Part shown: one piece after another, positions 54,976 through 64,000 of the stretch
Layout of the letters: every line of letters starts with the position of its first letter
How positions within the stretch are numbered: the stretch's first letter is position 1
Source: Strigamia acuminata
Taxonomy: Eukaryota > Arthropoda > Chilopoda > Geophilomorpha > Linotaeniidae
NCBI GenBank assembly: GCA_949358305.1
Contig: OX442319.1
Location: forward strand, 7,130,001 to 7,194,000
Reading direction: 5' to 3'
DNA length: 64,000 bases
Notes under the pieces: generated by a model
Database searches by the model: none
Seen by the model: the letters and a program-made list of their open reading frames with translations, nothing else
What the model was told of the DNA's origin: nothing
Translations under genes and position numbers: made by a program

Positions 54976-56156
54976 CTCGACGGCCTGACCAGTTTGTAAA
55001 GGATTTCCGACCTTTTTGGACGCGAGACGAAGCCAAGACGTCGCCCGACTTCGCCGCAAACGCGAACCGACCGACGCAGACGGATTTTCTTCGCCAAATC
55101 GATTGGAAACGATCGGCAACGTGTGCGGACATTACTACGGACATTTTAGTGTGTAAGCAGCTTTATTTCGAAATTTTTCTGTGCGAAATAAGCACTTTTT
55201 CCGACGTCGTTGTGAAATTCTCCTGCGGCGGCCATTTTGGATTCGGCCGTGAAGCGAATCGCAGCCCAGACGTGCATCTGAACCGATACACGCCAACACG
55301 ACGTTATTTTGCCGAGGCAATCAGTATTGCCAGCGAGACGACGCCCATTCACGTCGACACGACGGAGTTTCGACGCAAAACGACCGATATTTGTCGTAGG
55401 ATCGTCGAGGACGAAGATTTGTTCTGTGGCGACCATTTTGATCGTTTTTCATCGCCATCGACGGTGAATATTCGTTTTGGAGCTGTGTTTACGTGTAAGT
55501 CCACGTACACAGCCATATTTAGCACGAAGAGCCGTGATTTACACCCGACGTGGAATTACGAAGGCGCGGACGTGCGCAACGACGATTTCAAGAGGAAACC
55601 CTGGTTTTGCACGCAGGGTGCACCAGTTGAGAGGGTTTCTCCTCACATTAGCACCCCGGCGTGCGTGTGAGTTAATTCGACACGTGAAGCCGACGTTGAA
55701 CACACCGTGGGAACCGATTACGGCGCAAGGATCCCGTAATTGGCCAACTTCACATCTAGACTGTTTTGATTTATTTGCATACTTTCGTGAAACTCTGTAT
55801 AGTTTTAAGTTTTTGTTGTTGGTCCCTTGTTAGATTCGGTGCTACCCTACGTCCAGTCGGGCACGTAGCACTGTATTCTTGGCTGGGCTTATCCAGGGCC
55901 CCCAACCATCCCGCGACCCCAGGAGGTCGGACGGAAGAGTTGGTGGATTGCCAGTCAAGGTTTTCCAATCTCACTTATTGAGATTCCCCGGGTTGAAACT
56001 GTATTTTCGCCTTCCTTTTTGGTTTTTGGGACTAGAGACAATTGTGCATTGTGTGATTAAGTGCTCCTGTGAAGTGTGTGTGCGGAATAAATTCCGAAAT
56101 TGTGTTCTCTCTGTGCATAACCAATTATTATTGTGCATTTTCCTGGTGTCGTCGTG
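54976..56156 (+). promoter_or_regulatory. Copia-4 structured leader
   Basis: About 1.18 kb without a supported gene; the sense ORF at 54936-55670 has no recognisable domain. Twin hairpins GCACGCAGGGTGC (55609-55621) and GCACCCCGGCGTGC (55651-55664). Then GTGCTAC 55839-55845 pairing with GTAGCAC 55865-55871; CTTGGCTGG 55878-55886 with CCAGTCAAG 55951-55959 (one G-U); CCAAC 55902-55906 with GTTGG 55939-55943; the motif TCCCGCGACCCCAGG at 55909-55923; and a hairpin AATCTCA/TGAGATT at 55967-55985. Confidence 0.55.
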
Positions 56157-59100
56157 ATGGCTTCAAAGCACGACGATTACAAGGATATTAAAAAGCTCGA
56201 TGGCACGAACTATGCCACCTGGTCCGTGCAGGTCCAGTTATTGCTCAAATACAACGGCGTTTGGGGACATGTTAGTGGCTCTGAGCCACCACTGGCTGCA
56301 ACAGCCACTGCAAAAGAGAAGCGAGAGTTTAACGCTCGAGAGGACAAGGCAATGTCCACTATCTGCATGAGTTGCGCTGAGCCGCAGCAAGTGATAGCTG
56401 TTGCCTGCCCCACCGCTGCGAAAGTTTGGGAAGCCCTAAAGGACGCTTATCAACCGACGACGAGGGCACGTCGTGCTCGGTTGCGACGTGAATTCCTCAA
56501 CATGAAACTTCGAGATAATGAGGAAATGCTAGTTTTCACCGGGCGGGTCGACCGCAAAATCGTCGAACTGAAGGACGTTAAAATTGAGGTCACCGATGAA
56601 TTCCAGGCATTCCAATATTTAGATCTTCTGCCCCCACAATACGAGGCTGTGAAACAGACCGCGTATCACTGGTCGGATACGGAATTCACAGCGAAAAACG
56701 TTAAAGAACGTTTACTTGGCGAGTACAATCGCCTTTATGAACAGACCAATGAATTTGGCGTCCCACCTGTATTGGCAGACAATACTACCGCTTTCTATAC
56801 TAAAGGGAAATGGAAACCTCGTGGAAAAACCCCAAATTCCCCCGGAACTTCGCGTGGAACATGTTTTACTTGCGGTGGGTCGGGACACTTCGCCAGGGAG
56901 TGCCCATCGCCGCCGAAACAGCAAGGGACTTTCCCCGCCAGCGCTGGCTCGCCAGCCCAATTGAATCGTGGAGGCACCCGTGGCAAAGGACGAGGCAGAG
57001 GGGGTCCACAGAGAGCAAATCTCACACAACTGGACCCCTATACAGATGAGCCCTACACTTTGTATTCTGCGGTGTCGGAAGAGAAGCCCACAGTGCCCTT
57101 ATCTCTTGTGTCGCACGGAAACTACGATTCACAGTGGTACGTGGACACGGGAGCGACCGACCACTTTTCCTTCAACCGGAATTGGTTTTCAAACTTCAAA
57201 CCGTTGTCTAACTTCAGCGTTCTACAAGGAGAAGGAAAATCGAAGATTGAAGGTGTGGGCAACATCGTCCTCACTTCGCTCTATGGACAAAGAACGAGGA
57301 AAATAACTTTGACGAATGTATTCTTCGCACCGAATTTTCGGAAAAACCTTATTTCGCTCGGGCGCACCGATGAGGCTGGGTTGTGCACAATTGTTAAAGA
57401 TGGGAAGATGAGTATTTTCAAAGATAAAATCGAGGAACCATTGATTTCGGCAGTTCGGACTAGCGACAGGCTGTACAAAGTCAACTGCCGGGTCGAGGTT
57501 AATTCTGTAAACACAGCTGCATTAACTGCGCAACAGGATACAGCTGCTGTCCTCGATTTAATCAAATCATCCGTGAAGGATGAAAAATTTGTACAACCGC
57601 TACTAACCATTTTAGATTTTAAGTCAGCTTTACTAAAAAGTTTCTGTAAGCCGGATATGGGAAAATCCGCATCTAATTTGAGTACGCAAGTAAGCGAGCC
57701 AACCAAAGCGAATGCGCCTGCGGCGATTAATTTACAGAAAACAGTGAATGAGGTTCAGACACCTCCTGCTATTGTTCCCGAAGCTAATGCGACTGCGAAA
57801 GTTAACAAAAGCGGGGATACTGGGATCAAAATGAGAAAGAAAGAAATATCCCAGAGTATGGACACGTGGCATTCCAGAATGGGCCACCATAATGCTAAAG
57901 GCATTATTAAATTAACCGAATCCGAGGACGTTTTTGGGATCAATTTGTCTAACAAAGAATTATCCACTTGTGACGCATGTGCCCGTGCTAAGAGCACTAG
58001 GGCGAGTTTTCCCCCGATAATTACCATTTCCACTAAGGGAGTATTAGATTTAGTGCACATGGATGTTTGGGGGGCATCACAAGCTACTTCCTTGGGTGGG
58101 GCTAATTTTTACTTTATATTGGTTGATGATTATTCACGTTATATGTGGATCATAACGATGAAGACCAAAGGGGAAGTTTTGGGCCATTTTAAACGTTGGT
58201 TGACGGAAGTCGAAAGAACGACATCACGGAAAGTGAAATGCATTAAAACTGATAATGGAGGAGAATTTATTTCGCGGAATTGGGATGATTATGCATCCAA
58301 AATTGGTTTGAAATGTATTCGTACGAATACATATAGCCCGGAAATGAATTCTGTTGCAGAACGTGCAAACCGTACCATTGTCGGTGGCGTCAGAGCTTTA
58401 ATGTTGGAAAATGATTTCCCCTATCCCCTTTGGGCTGAATTAGCGACGACCATAGTTTACTTAAAGAACCGATTCCCCCATGAAGGGCTTGGAGGAAAAG
58501 TGCCCTATACCGTGTTTTTCGGCAAGAAATTGTCTTTGCGACACATCAGGTGTATTGGGTCGAAGACATTTGTACATATCCCGTCCCAGGTCAGAAAGGG
58601 CAAACTGGAAGGAAGGGCTTGGGCGGGAGCACTCATTGGATACGCAATATCAACTAGGGGCTACAGGGTTTGGGATCCTGTACGGAATCAAGTTTTTGCG
58701 TCCAAACATGTCCGAATTTTCGAAGACTCATATTGGTATGAGATTGGCAAACGGCTACAACAGCCCATCAAGCAACCGCAGGGTGGCCAATTCAAACATT
58801 TTGGGGATTCTTCCTCGGACACCGAGGGAGATGATGATGATTCCGTTGCCCCTATCCCTGAAATTGTTGAGGAAGTGCAAGAGGCACTACCACCTCCTAT
58901 TCCGCCCCCTGTTGAACCCCCGGTTCCGAAGGAGAAGCCTCCTTTACCCACAACCCCAAAGCCTGTTTTCAGACCTGAATTGAGGCCGCTTGTAAAACAA
59001 GCGATACAACAGCCTGCGATAGAAACTGTTGAAGGTGACTTGGTTGGGGATGCTGGTGCTGGGGATAATCCAGTTGAAGAAATTGGTGGGGCGAAGGGGG

Positions 59101-61004
59101 ATAACGGCGATGGCGAGAATTACTTCAATGTTTATCCTGACGACGATGAGGAGGTTGATCTTCCTCCTACGATACAAGCTCGTCGTGGTTCGGGCAAAAA
59201 GGGAAAGAAGGTCAAAGATCCTTTGTCGCTGCCGCTGGATATGACTAAGTGGAGACGGGTCCAGTCTGTCCGGAAAGCCGGGGCAACGGCTGGGAAAATT
59301 GATGTGGTTTATTTCTCGCCCAATGAAGACAAACTTAGAAGTCGGACTGACGTTGCGCGATGGTGCGACGCAGAGGGTTACCACTACGACCCAGATCTTT
59401 TTGACTTCAAAACCTTAGAGGGTGAAGAACCCGAACTCCCTTTTGCCGGTTTCTGTGCCGTAGAGCCTGATACCTACGAGGAGGCAATGAGGCACACCAA
59501 CAAACGGGACTGGGAAAAGGCGATGAAAGAAGAGACAGATATCTTCGACGATCGAACTGTCTATAAAGAAATTGATAAGCCCGAAGGAGAGTTGCTTTTG
59601 GGATCAAAATGGATTTATAAAATGAAAAGGGACCAGTCGGGTGCAGTCGCGCGCTACCGGGCTCGCTTGGTAGCACAAGGCTTCAAGCAGAGGCCGGGCA
59701 TTGACTTTACGGAGGTATTTTCCCCCGTAGTCAATTTCGTCCTCGTTATAGTGTTTTTCTGTACCTTGGTGATACTGAAAGGTTGGAGAGATGTCCACCT
59801 TGACATCAAGGCCGCGTACTTGTACGGGGACCTTGATAAGGTCCAATTCATGGAGATTCCCAAGGGCTACAGAACAGCCGAAAACCAACATAAGTGTTGG
59901 ATGCTGTTGAAGTCATTATATGGACTACATCAGAGTGGACGGATGTGGTACCAAGCCCTCCACGACCGTCTACTCCAACTGGGATTTGTGCCCTTGTTGG
60001 GTCTTAACTGTGTTTATGCGTTAGACAACGACGCAATTCTTATCTTTTACGTGGACGACATAGTTCTCTTCTCCAAGGATGACTACGTCGAGGAATGCGT
60101 TGTTCGATGGATTAGGGAATCCTTTGACACGGTTGATTTGGGTCCCGTGACCCTCTTGTTAGGCATAGCCTTTGATAGGTCTGGGGGCCAAATTAGGATC
60201 CATCAAAGGGCATACATAGAAAAACTTTGTAAGTTGTATGGGGTCGACTCATGCCTTCGGATTAGAGTACCTGGGACGCCAGGAACGATTATTCAGGGCG
60301 TGACGGAAAAGGAGCGGGTTGATTCCACTTTCCCCTATCGCAACTTAGTGGGAAGTCTCTTGTTCTTGGCGAGCAGGACAAGGCCAGACATCCTGTTCTC
60401 GGTCATTGTCCTCTCACAATACAATGAGAAACATTCGACGCGTCACATTAGTATGTTATTGCAAATTTTGCGATATCTGGCAAATACGTCGGATTATATG
60501 ATTAATCTTTCCAATTGCCGAAATGATAATCTAACTGTGTATACCGACGCGTCGTTTGCCCTCGATGCAGACAAAAGGAGAAGCTTCGGGGGTCACATAG
60601 TCTATTTGGGTGGCGTTCCGATCATGTGGAACTGCCATAAGCAGTCAATGACTGCGTTATCGATCATGGAGAGTGAATTTCTGGCCGTGGTCGATGGCGT
60701 AAAGGAGATTATATGGCTAGAGAGGCTTTACGATGCCGACATCATGTTCAGCATCAATCGGAACACCCCATGCGTGTACGCGGACAGTATGCCCGCGATA
60801 CAATACGCCAAAAACCGAATAGAGAATAGGGCGAATAAACATATCGACGTAAAGCTTCATTTCCTCAGGGACTGGTTTGAGCGCGGAACGTTTGCTATTA
60901 AGCATATTCCAGGGGCCCTGAATGTCGCCGATGTGATGACCAAATGGTTACCCAAGCCCAGACTTAACACCTTGTGTGAGCATTTATTTGTAAGGCGCAA
61001 ATAA
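56157..61004 (+). CDS. Copia-4 gag-pol polyprotein, intact
   Basis: 1615 residues from ATG 56157 (MASKHDDYKD); the codon at 56133 is GTG and is rejected as a start. Order: Gag with DGTNYATWSVQVQLLL, zinc knuckle CFTCGGSGHFAREC from C236, protease DTGATDH at D330, pre-integrase WHSRMGH ... CDACARAKS, and integrase D636 (HMDVWGA), D699 (TDNGGEF), E735 (AERANR) in D,D(35)E spacing. A long proline-rich and acidic linker follows, with two or more runs of Asp/Glu. RT has YVDD ending at D1300-D1301 and YGLHQSGRMW. RNase H has D1464 (TDASFALD) and ends with ADVMTKWLPKPRL. There is no frameshift. The integrase resembles the degenerate one of Copia-1 more than those of the other elements. Confidence 0.96.
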   Translation: MASKHDDYKDIKKLDGTNYATWSVQVQLLLKYNGVWGHVSGSEPPLAATATAKEKREFNAREDKAMSTICMSCAEPQQVIAVACPTAAKVWEALKDAYQPTTRARRARLRREFLNMKLRDNEEMLVFTGRVDRKIVELKDVKIEVTDEFQAFQYLDLLPPQYEAVKQTAYHWSDTEFTAKNVKERLLGEYNRLYEQTNEFGVPPVLADNTTAFYTKGKWKPRGKTPNSPGTSRGTCFTCGGSGHFARECPSPPKQQGTFPASAGSPAQLNRGGTRGKGRGRGGPQRANLTQLDPYTDEPYTLYSAVSEEKPTVPLSLVSHGNYDSQWYVDTGATDHFSFNRNWFSNFKPLSNFSVLQGEGKSKIEGVGNIVLTSLYGQRTRKITLTNVFFAPNFRKNLISLGRTDEAGLCTIVKDGKMSIFKDKIEEPLISAVRTSDRLYKVNCRVEVNSVNTAALTAQQDTAAVLDLIKSSVKDEKFVQPLLTILDFKSALLKSFCKPDMGKSASNLSTQVSEPTKANAPAAINLQKTVNEVQTPPAIVPEANATAKVNKSGDTGIKMRKKEISQSMDTWHSRMGHHNAKGIIKLTESEDVFGINLSNKELSTCDACARAKSTRASFPPIITISTKGVLDLVHMDVWGASQATSLGGANFYFILVDDYSRYMWIITMKTKGEVLGHFKRWLTEVERTTSRKVKCIKTDNGGEFISRNWDDYASKIGLKCIRTNTYSPEMNSVAERANRTIVGGVRALMLENDFPYPLWAELATTIVYLKNRFPHEGLGGKVPYTVFFGKKLSLRHIRCIGSKTFVHIPSQVRKGKLEGRAWAGALIGYAISTRGYRVWDPVRNQVFASKHVRIFEDSYWYEIGKRLQQPIKQPQGGQFKHFGDSSSDTEGDDDDSVAPIPEIVEEVQEALPPPIPPPVEPPVPKEKPPLPTTPKPVFRPELRPLVKQAIQQPAIETVEGDLVGDAGAGDNPVEEIGGAKGDNGDGENYFNVYPDDDEEVDLPPTIQARRGSGKKGKKVKDPLSLPLDMTKWRRVQSVRKAGATAGKIDVVYFSPNEDKLRSRTDVARWCDAEGYHYDPDLFDFKTLEGEEPELPFAGFCAVEPDTYEEAMRHTNKRDWEKAMKEETDIFDDRTVYKEIDKPEGELLLGSKWIYKMKRDQSGAVARYRARLVAQGFKQRPGIDFTEVFSPVVNFVLVIVFFCTLVILKGWRDVHLDIKAAYLYGDLDKVQFMEIPKGYRTAENQHKCWMLLKSLYGLHQSGRMWYQALHDRLLQLGFVPLLGLNCVYALDNDAILIFYVDDIVLFSKDDYVEECVVRWIRESFDTVDLGPVTLLLGIAFDRSGGQIRIHQRAYIEKLCKLYGVDSCLRIRVPGTPGTIIQGVTEKERVDSTFPYRNLVGSLLFLASRTRPDILFSVIVLSQYNEKHSTRHISMLLQILRYLANTSDYMINLSNCRNDNLTVYTDASFALDADKRRSFGGHIVYLGGVPIMWNCHKQSMTALSIMESEFLAVVDGVKEIIWLERLYDADIMFSINRNTPCVYADSMPAIQYAKNRIENRANKHIDVKLHFLRDWFERGTFAIKHIPGALNVADVMTKWLPKPRLNTLCEHLFVRRK

Positions 61005-61008
61005 CCAA

Positions 61009-61021
61009 ACAAAGGGGGATA
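61009..61021 (+). other. Copia-4 polypurine tract
   Basis: A purine run AAAGGGGGATA directly precedes the 3' LTR, 5 to 17 bases after the gag-pol stop codon. It is the expected plus-strand primer. Confidence 0.85.
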
Positions 61022-61498
61022 TATTGAGTTGTGGTGGAAATATTGTGTGTTTGGTTGTTTGTCGCCATATTGTATAGTTTGTGAATATTTACATTACACA
61101 CTTTCCGGATATGTGTAATGAATGTGCTGCTATTTAATGTCTCGATGTCGCGTTCAATCGATCTCGATTTTTATTAATGCTGGTTCTGTACCGCGGTTGA
61201 ACGTTTCCATTTAGCAGCATGCGCTGATAACATCGTCTGCTCAAAAGAGCGAGTCCTGTATTGTTATTATTGCTTAGTTATCGATTATGAATGTCATTGC
61301 TTTTATTTTATAATGTAAAGGACAAATCATTGAAATCCAACAATGATTTATCCTATTTTTCCGAGTGCAGTTGTTAGCCTCGAAGTGTGTACACTTTTAT
61401 GTGATATTAAACATGGCGCACGCATGTCGGTGTCGCGCACCTGTTTAGACACTCGTCAACTCCTTTCTAACCGATGTTTTGGCCAGGAAATCGCTTTA
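61022..61498 (+). repeat. Copia-4 3' LTR, 477 bp
   Basis: Same length as the 5' LTR with one visible substitution. It is followed directly by the TAGCC target duplication and the continuation of Copia-3. Confidence 0.95.
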
Positions 61499-64000
61499 TA
61501 GCCGATTGCCGGATCAAAACGATTCGTACCGACCGTGGAGGAGAATTCATTTCAAGGGATTTTGACCGTTATCTCGCCGACAAGGGTATTGTTGCGCAAC
61601 GGACCAACCCCGCGAGCCCACAGATGAATGGAGTCGCCGAACGCCTGAACCGGACGATGGGCGATTATCTCCGCTCCGTTAGATCCGAAACCGGATTTCC
61701 GCATACGCTTTGGGCCGAACTTGCTGTGACATTCGTGTACATCAAGAACCGAAGTCCACATTCGAAGCTCAACGACGAAATCCCGTACATTTTGTGGCGC
61801 CAGCGAGCTCTTTCCGTCAGACATTTTCGTAAAATCGGTTCCAAGTGCTGGGTGCACTTCACCGCGCCTGGACGCACCAAACTGGATCCTCGAGCGTGGG
61901 AGGGATTTCTCGTCGGCTACGCTTCTGGTACTCGCGGTTATCGAGTTTTGAATCCGGCTACGAACACTGTCACCGAAACTGTTCACGTCCAAATCGATGA
62001 ACGGCAGAACTTTAAACGCTCGCCCTTTTATGTTCCGGATCCGGATGACAATGCTCCACCCATGGAGGAGCCTGCTCGTGGCCACACCCCGTCGCGTGTC
62101 ACTTTTCATGATAATTTCCCAACTCAACCTTGGCCTCGACGACGTCGCGATTCGGATAACGATTCTTCCGCCGGCAGTAGTGACGATGATGGAATTATCA
62201 GTCGTGCTCAGTCTGTCGCTTCGACCGCTCCGTCTTTCGCTTCATTTGCCCCGTCCGCCGCTGCAAGCGTGCCTCTGGATGGTGAGGCTATTCCTGATGG
62301 CTCCGTGACCGCTGCCGATGACTCCGTTACTGCAGCGACCGTTGCAGGACATGGCCAATTTTCTCCAACCATACGTTCCACGCGTTTACCCCAGCTGCGA
62401 CGTTCGATCTCTTACCCAACTCTTCCATGTCTTGACGATACCACGGCGATGTCTGTACAGGGTTCTGACTTTGACGACGACCTTCTTGACGAAGCGGCCG
62501 CCTTGCCTATTCCCGCTCCGGGTACGCCTAATTTGGCCCCTTTACGTGCTCTTCATTGCCCTTGGAGTTTTATTGGCGGCGTTTCGCCCTTCAGCGGATG
62601 GAGGAGAGAGGAACATCTCCGGAAAGATCAAATCCCGGGAAAGATCAAGGTCGACGTTTATTATTATCCGGAACACGGTGTCCGCTTGCGGTCGCAAAAC
62701 GATATCGCCGCTTATTGTTTCGCACATCGGCTACCGTATGACGAGTCTATTTTCTTTTTTGGCAATTTGGAACACCACATGCCCTATGTTCCACCATCGC
62801 CTCATCGTGTCTTCATGTGTTTTCGGGAACCGGCCACATATGCCGAAGCAGTTAAATTGCCCGAAGCACCGAAATGGACCGAAGCAATCGACGAGGAGCT
62901 TTCTACTTTCAAGAAGCGCGAGGTTTACAAAGAGGTTCCGCGTCCACCCGATAAGACAGTCCTAGCTTGCAAGTGGATTTTCAAGTTAAAATCGGACGCC
63001 ACCGGGACAATTCATCGATACCGTGCCCGACTTGTCGCACAAGGTTTCCGCCAAACAATGGGCGTTGATTTCGATGAAGTTTTTAGCCCGGTAGTTAACT
63101 TCGTGCTCATCCGATTCTTCTTCTGTCTTCTAGTCGTCTTGTTGGGATGGAGGGATACTCATCTCGACGTAAAATGTGCCTACCTTTACGGCGACCTCGA
63201 CCACGAAATCTACATGCGGATTCCCGCCGGTGCCACATGCTCCTCGCCCGACAACGTCTGGTTGTTGACCAAGTCGCTTTACGGTCTTCATCAGTCGGGG
63301 CGCATGTGGTACCAAAAGCTCGACGAGACATTAACCGGACTCGGATTCCAGAAATTTCCGGCTTGTAATTGCGTTTACGCATTTGGACATTCGGCCATCA
63401 TGTTAGTTTACGTTGACGACATCGTTTTATTTTACGCGTCGGAGAACATCCGAGACCGTATTCTTGCATTGATCACGAGCAAGTTCGAAATCGTCAACCT
63501 CGGCCCGATAACCAAGTTGCTCGGAGTGGAATTCGAGCGTCGTGACGGGAAAGTCTTCATGACTCAACGCAATTACATCGATAAACTCCTCAAAAAGTTT
63601 AATGTTTCGTCCGATGCACTCATTAAAGTGCCTGTTACACCGGGAACCACGCTCGTGAAAGGCTCGTTGGACAATCTCCCGGATTTCCCGTATCGGTCGC
63701 TCATCGGATCATTACTTTTTCTCGCTTCTCGCACTCGTCCCGATATCTTATACTCGGTCATCGCTCTCTCGCAGTACAACAACTGCTACGACCAAAGCCA
63801 CATTAAGTGTTTGCTTCAAGTTCTTCGATATGTGGCCAATACGAGTGATTATTCCATCGAACTTTCGAAATGCGATTCGAGTCAACTGTGGGGTTGCACA
63901 GACGCCTCTTGGGCCTCCGACATTGCTACATCGAGATCATTCGGCGGATACATTGTCTACATCGGAAGTGTGCCCATTGGCTGGAGCTGCAAGAAACAGA
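61499..64000 (+). mobile_element. Copia-3, 3' part, running off the window
   Basis: Begins with the second TAGCC copy and continues the integrase frame interrupted at 54478. RNase H is incomplete at the window end. The 3' LTR is not in the window. Confidence 0.92.
61501..64000 (+). CDS. Copia-3 gag-pol polyprotein, 3' part (integrase, RT, start of RNase H)
   Basis: One frame is open from 61501 to the end of the window with no stop. It carries the second integrase Asp (codon at 61531, TDRGGEF) and the catalytic Glu (codon at 61639, AERLNR), 36 codons apart as expected. It then has the integrase C-terminal block (GYASGTRGYRVLNP) and a long Ser/Asp/Ala-rich linker of about 300 codons. RT follows with ARLVAQGFRQ, YGLHQSGRMW and YVDD (Asp codons at 63415-63420). 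RNase H begins with TDASWASD near 63901 and is cut by the window end. There is no internal ATG start, since this is the tail of the gene split by Copia-4. The motifs are intact, so disruption by Copia-4 is the only visible lesion. Confidence 0.9.

Larger units (their letters stand above)
54479..61498 (+). mobile_element. Copia-4: complete autonomous Copia retrotransposon
   Basis: 7020 bp with two 477-bp LTRs that differ by one base that I can see (C near 54843, T near 61386), a perfect 18-base initiator-Met PBS, a complete gag-pol ORF, a polypurine tract and a TAGCC target-site duplication. It is the youngest layer of the nest. Confidence 0.96.

Noticed and set aside
54936-55670. Sense ORF of 244 codons in the Copia-4 leader
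   Set aside because: It begins at the end of the LTR and runs over the PBS and hairpins. No recognisable domain, and no clear protein-level counterpart in the leaders of Copia-1 or Copia-3.

Overview
The window is animal nuclear DNA made almost wholly of LTR retrotransposons and one satellite array. I found no host gene, rRNA, tRNA, CRISPR or prokaryotic feature. BEL/Pao elements (a metazoan-restricted superfamily) and Copia elements primed by initiator tRNA-Met point to an invertebrate. The phylum cannot be settled from this sequence.

Layout. (1) 1-10979: a tandem LTR-internal-LTR-internal-LTR array of a BEL/Pao-related element, called BEL-TK here. Each internal region has one intact ORF of about 1000 residues. 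It encodes Gag (DUF1759-like, three CCHC-type zinc knuckles) and a DUF1758-like aspartic protease, followed in frame by a complete type II (TK1-like) thymidine kinase where reverse transcriptase, RNase H and integrase would normally be. (2) 10980-33608: about 160 copies of a 140-bp satellite with at least three monomer classes and multi-kilobase higher-order duplications. (3) 33609-39136: a second BEL/Pao element (BEL-2) with Gag, protease, RT and RNase H, cut by the next insertion before integrase. (4) 39137-64000: four Copia elements nested inside one another. Copia-1 sits in BEL-2, Copia-2 in the 3' LTR of Copia-1, Copia-3 in the 3' LTR of Copia-2, and Copia-4 in the integrase region of Copia-3. 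Copia-3 resumes at 61499 and runs off the window.

How the parts relate. Copia-2 and Copia-4 have complete gag-pol ORFs and near-identical LTRs, so they look autonomous and young. Copia-3 was intact until Copia-4 landed in it. Copia-1 is non-autonomous. Its 884-residue ORF keeps a degenerate integrase-like domain lacking two of three catalytic acidic residues and has no recognisable protease, RT or RNase H, yet the LTRs are identical over the comparable part. BEL-TK is also non-autonomous, and it shares its LTR 5' tip (TGTTGCTAGCAAC) with BEL-2, so a BEL-2-like element is a plausible helper.

The strongest novelty candidates are: the Gag-protease-thymidine kinase fusion kept open in two diverged copies; the Copia-1 dead-integrase protein; a structured leader shared by Copia-1, -3 and -4 whose stems change sequence but keep pairing; and a heat-shock-element-like palindrome in the least variable part of the satellite.

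All similarity and identity statements are by eye. No database search or folding program was run.
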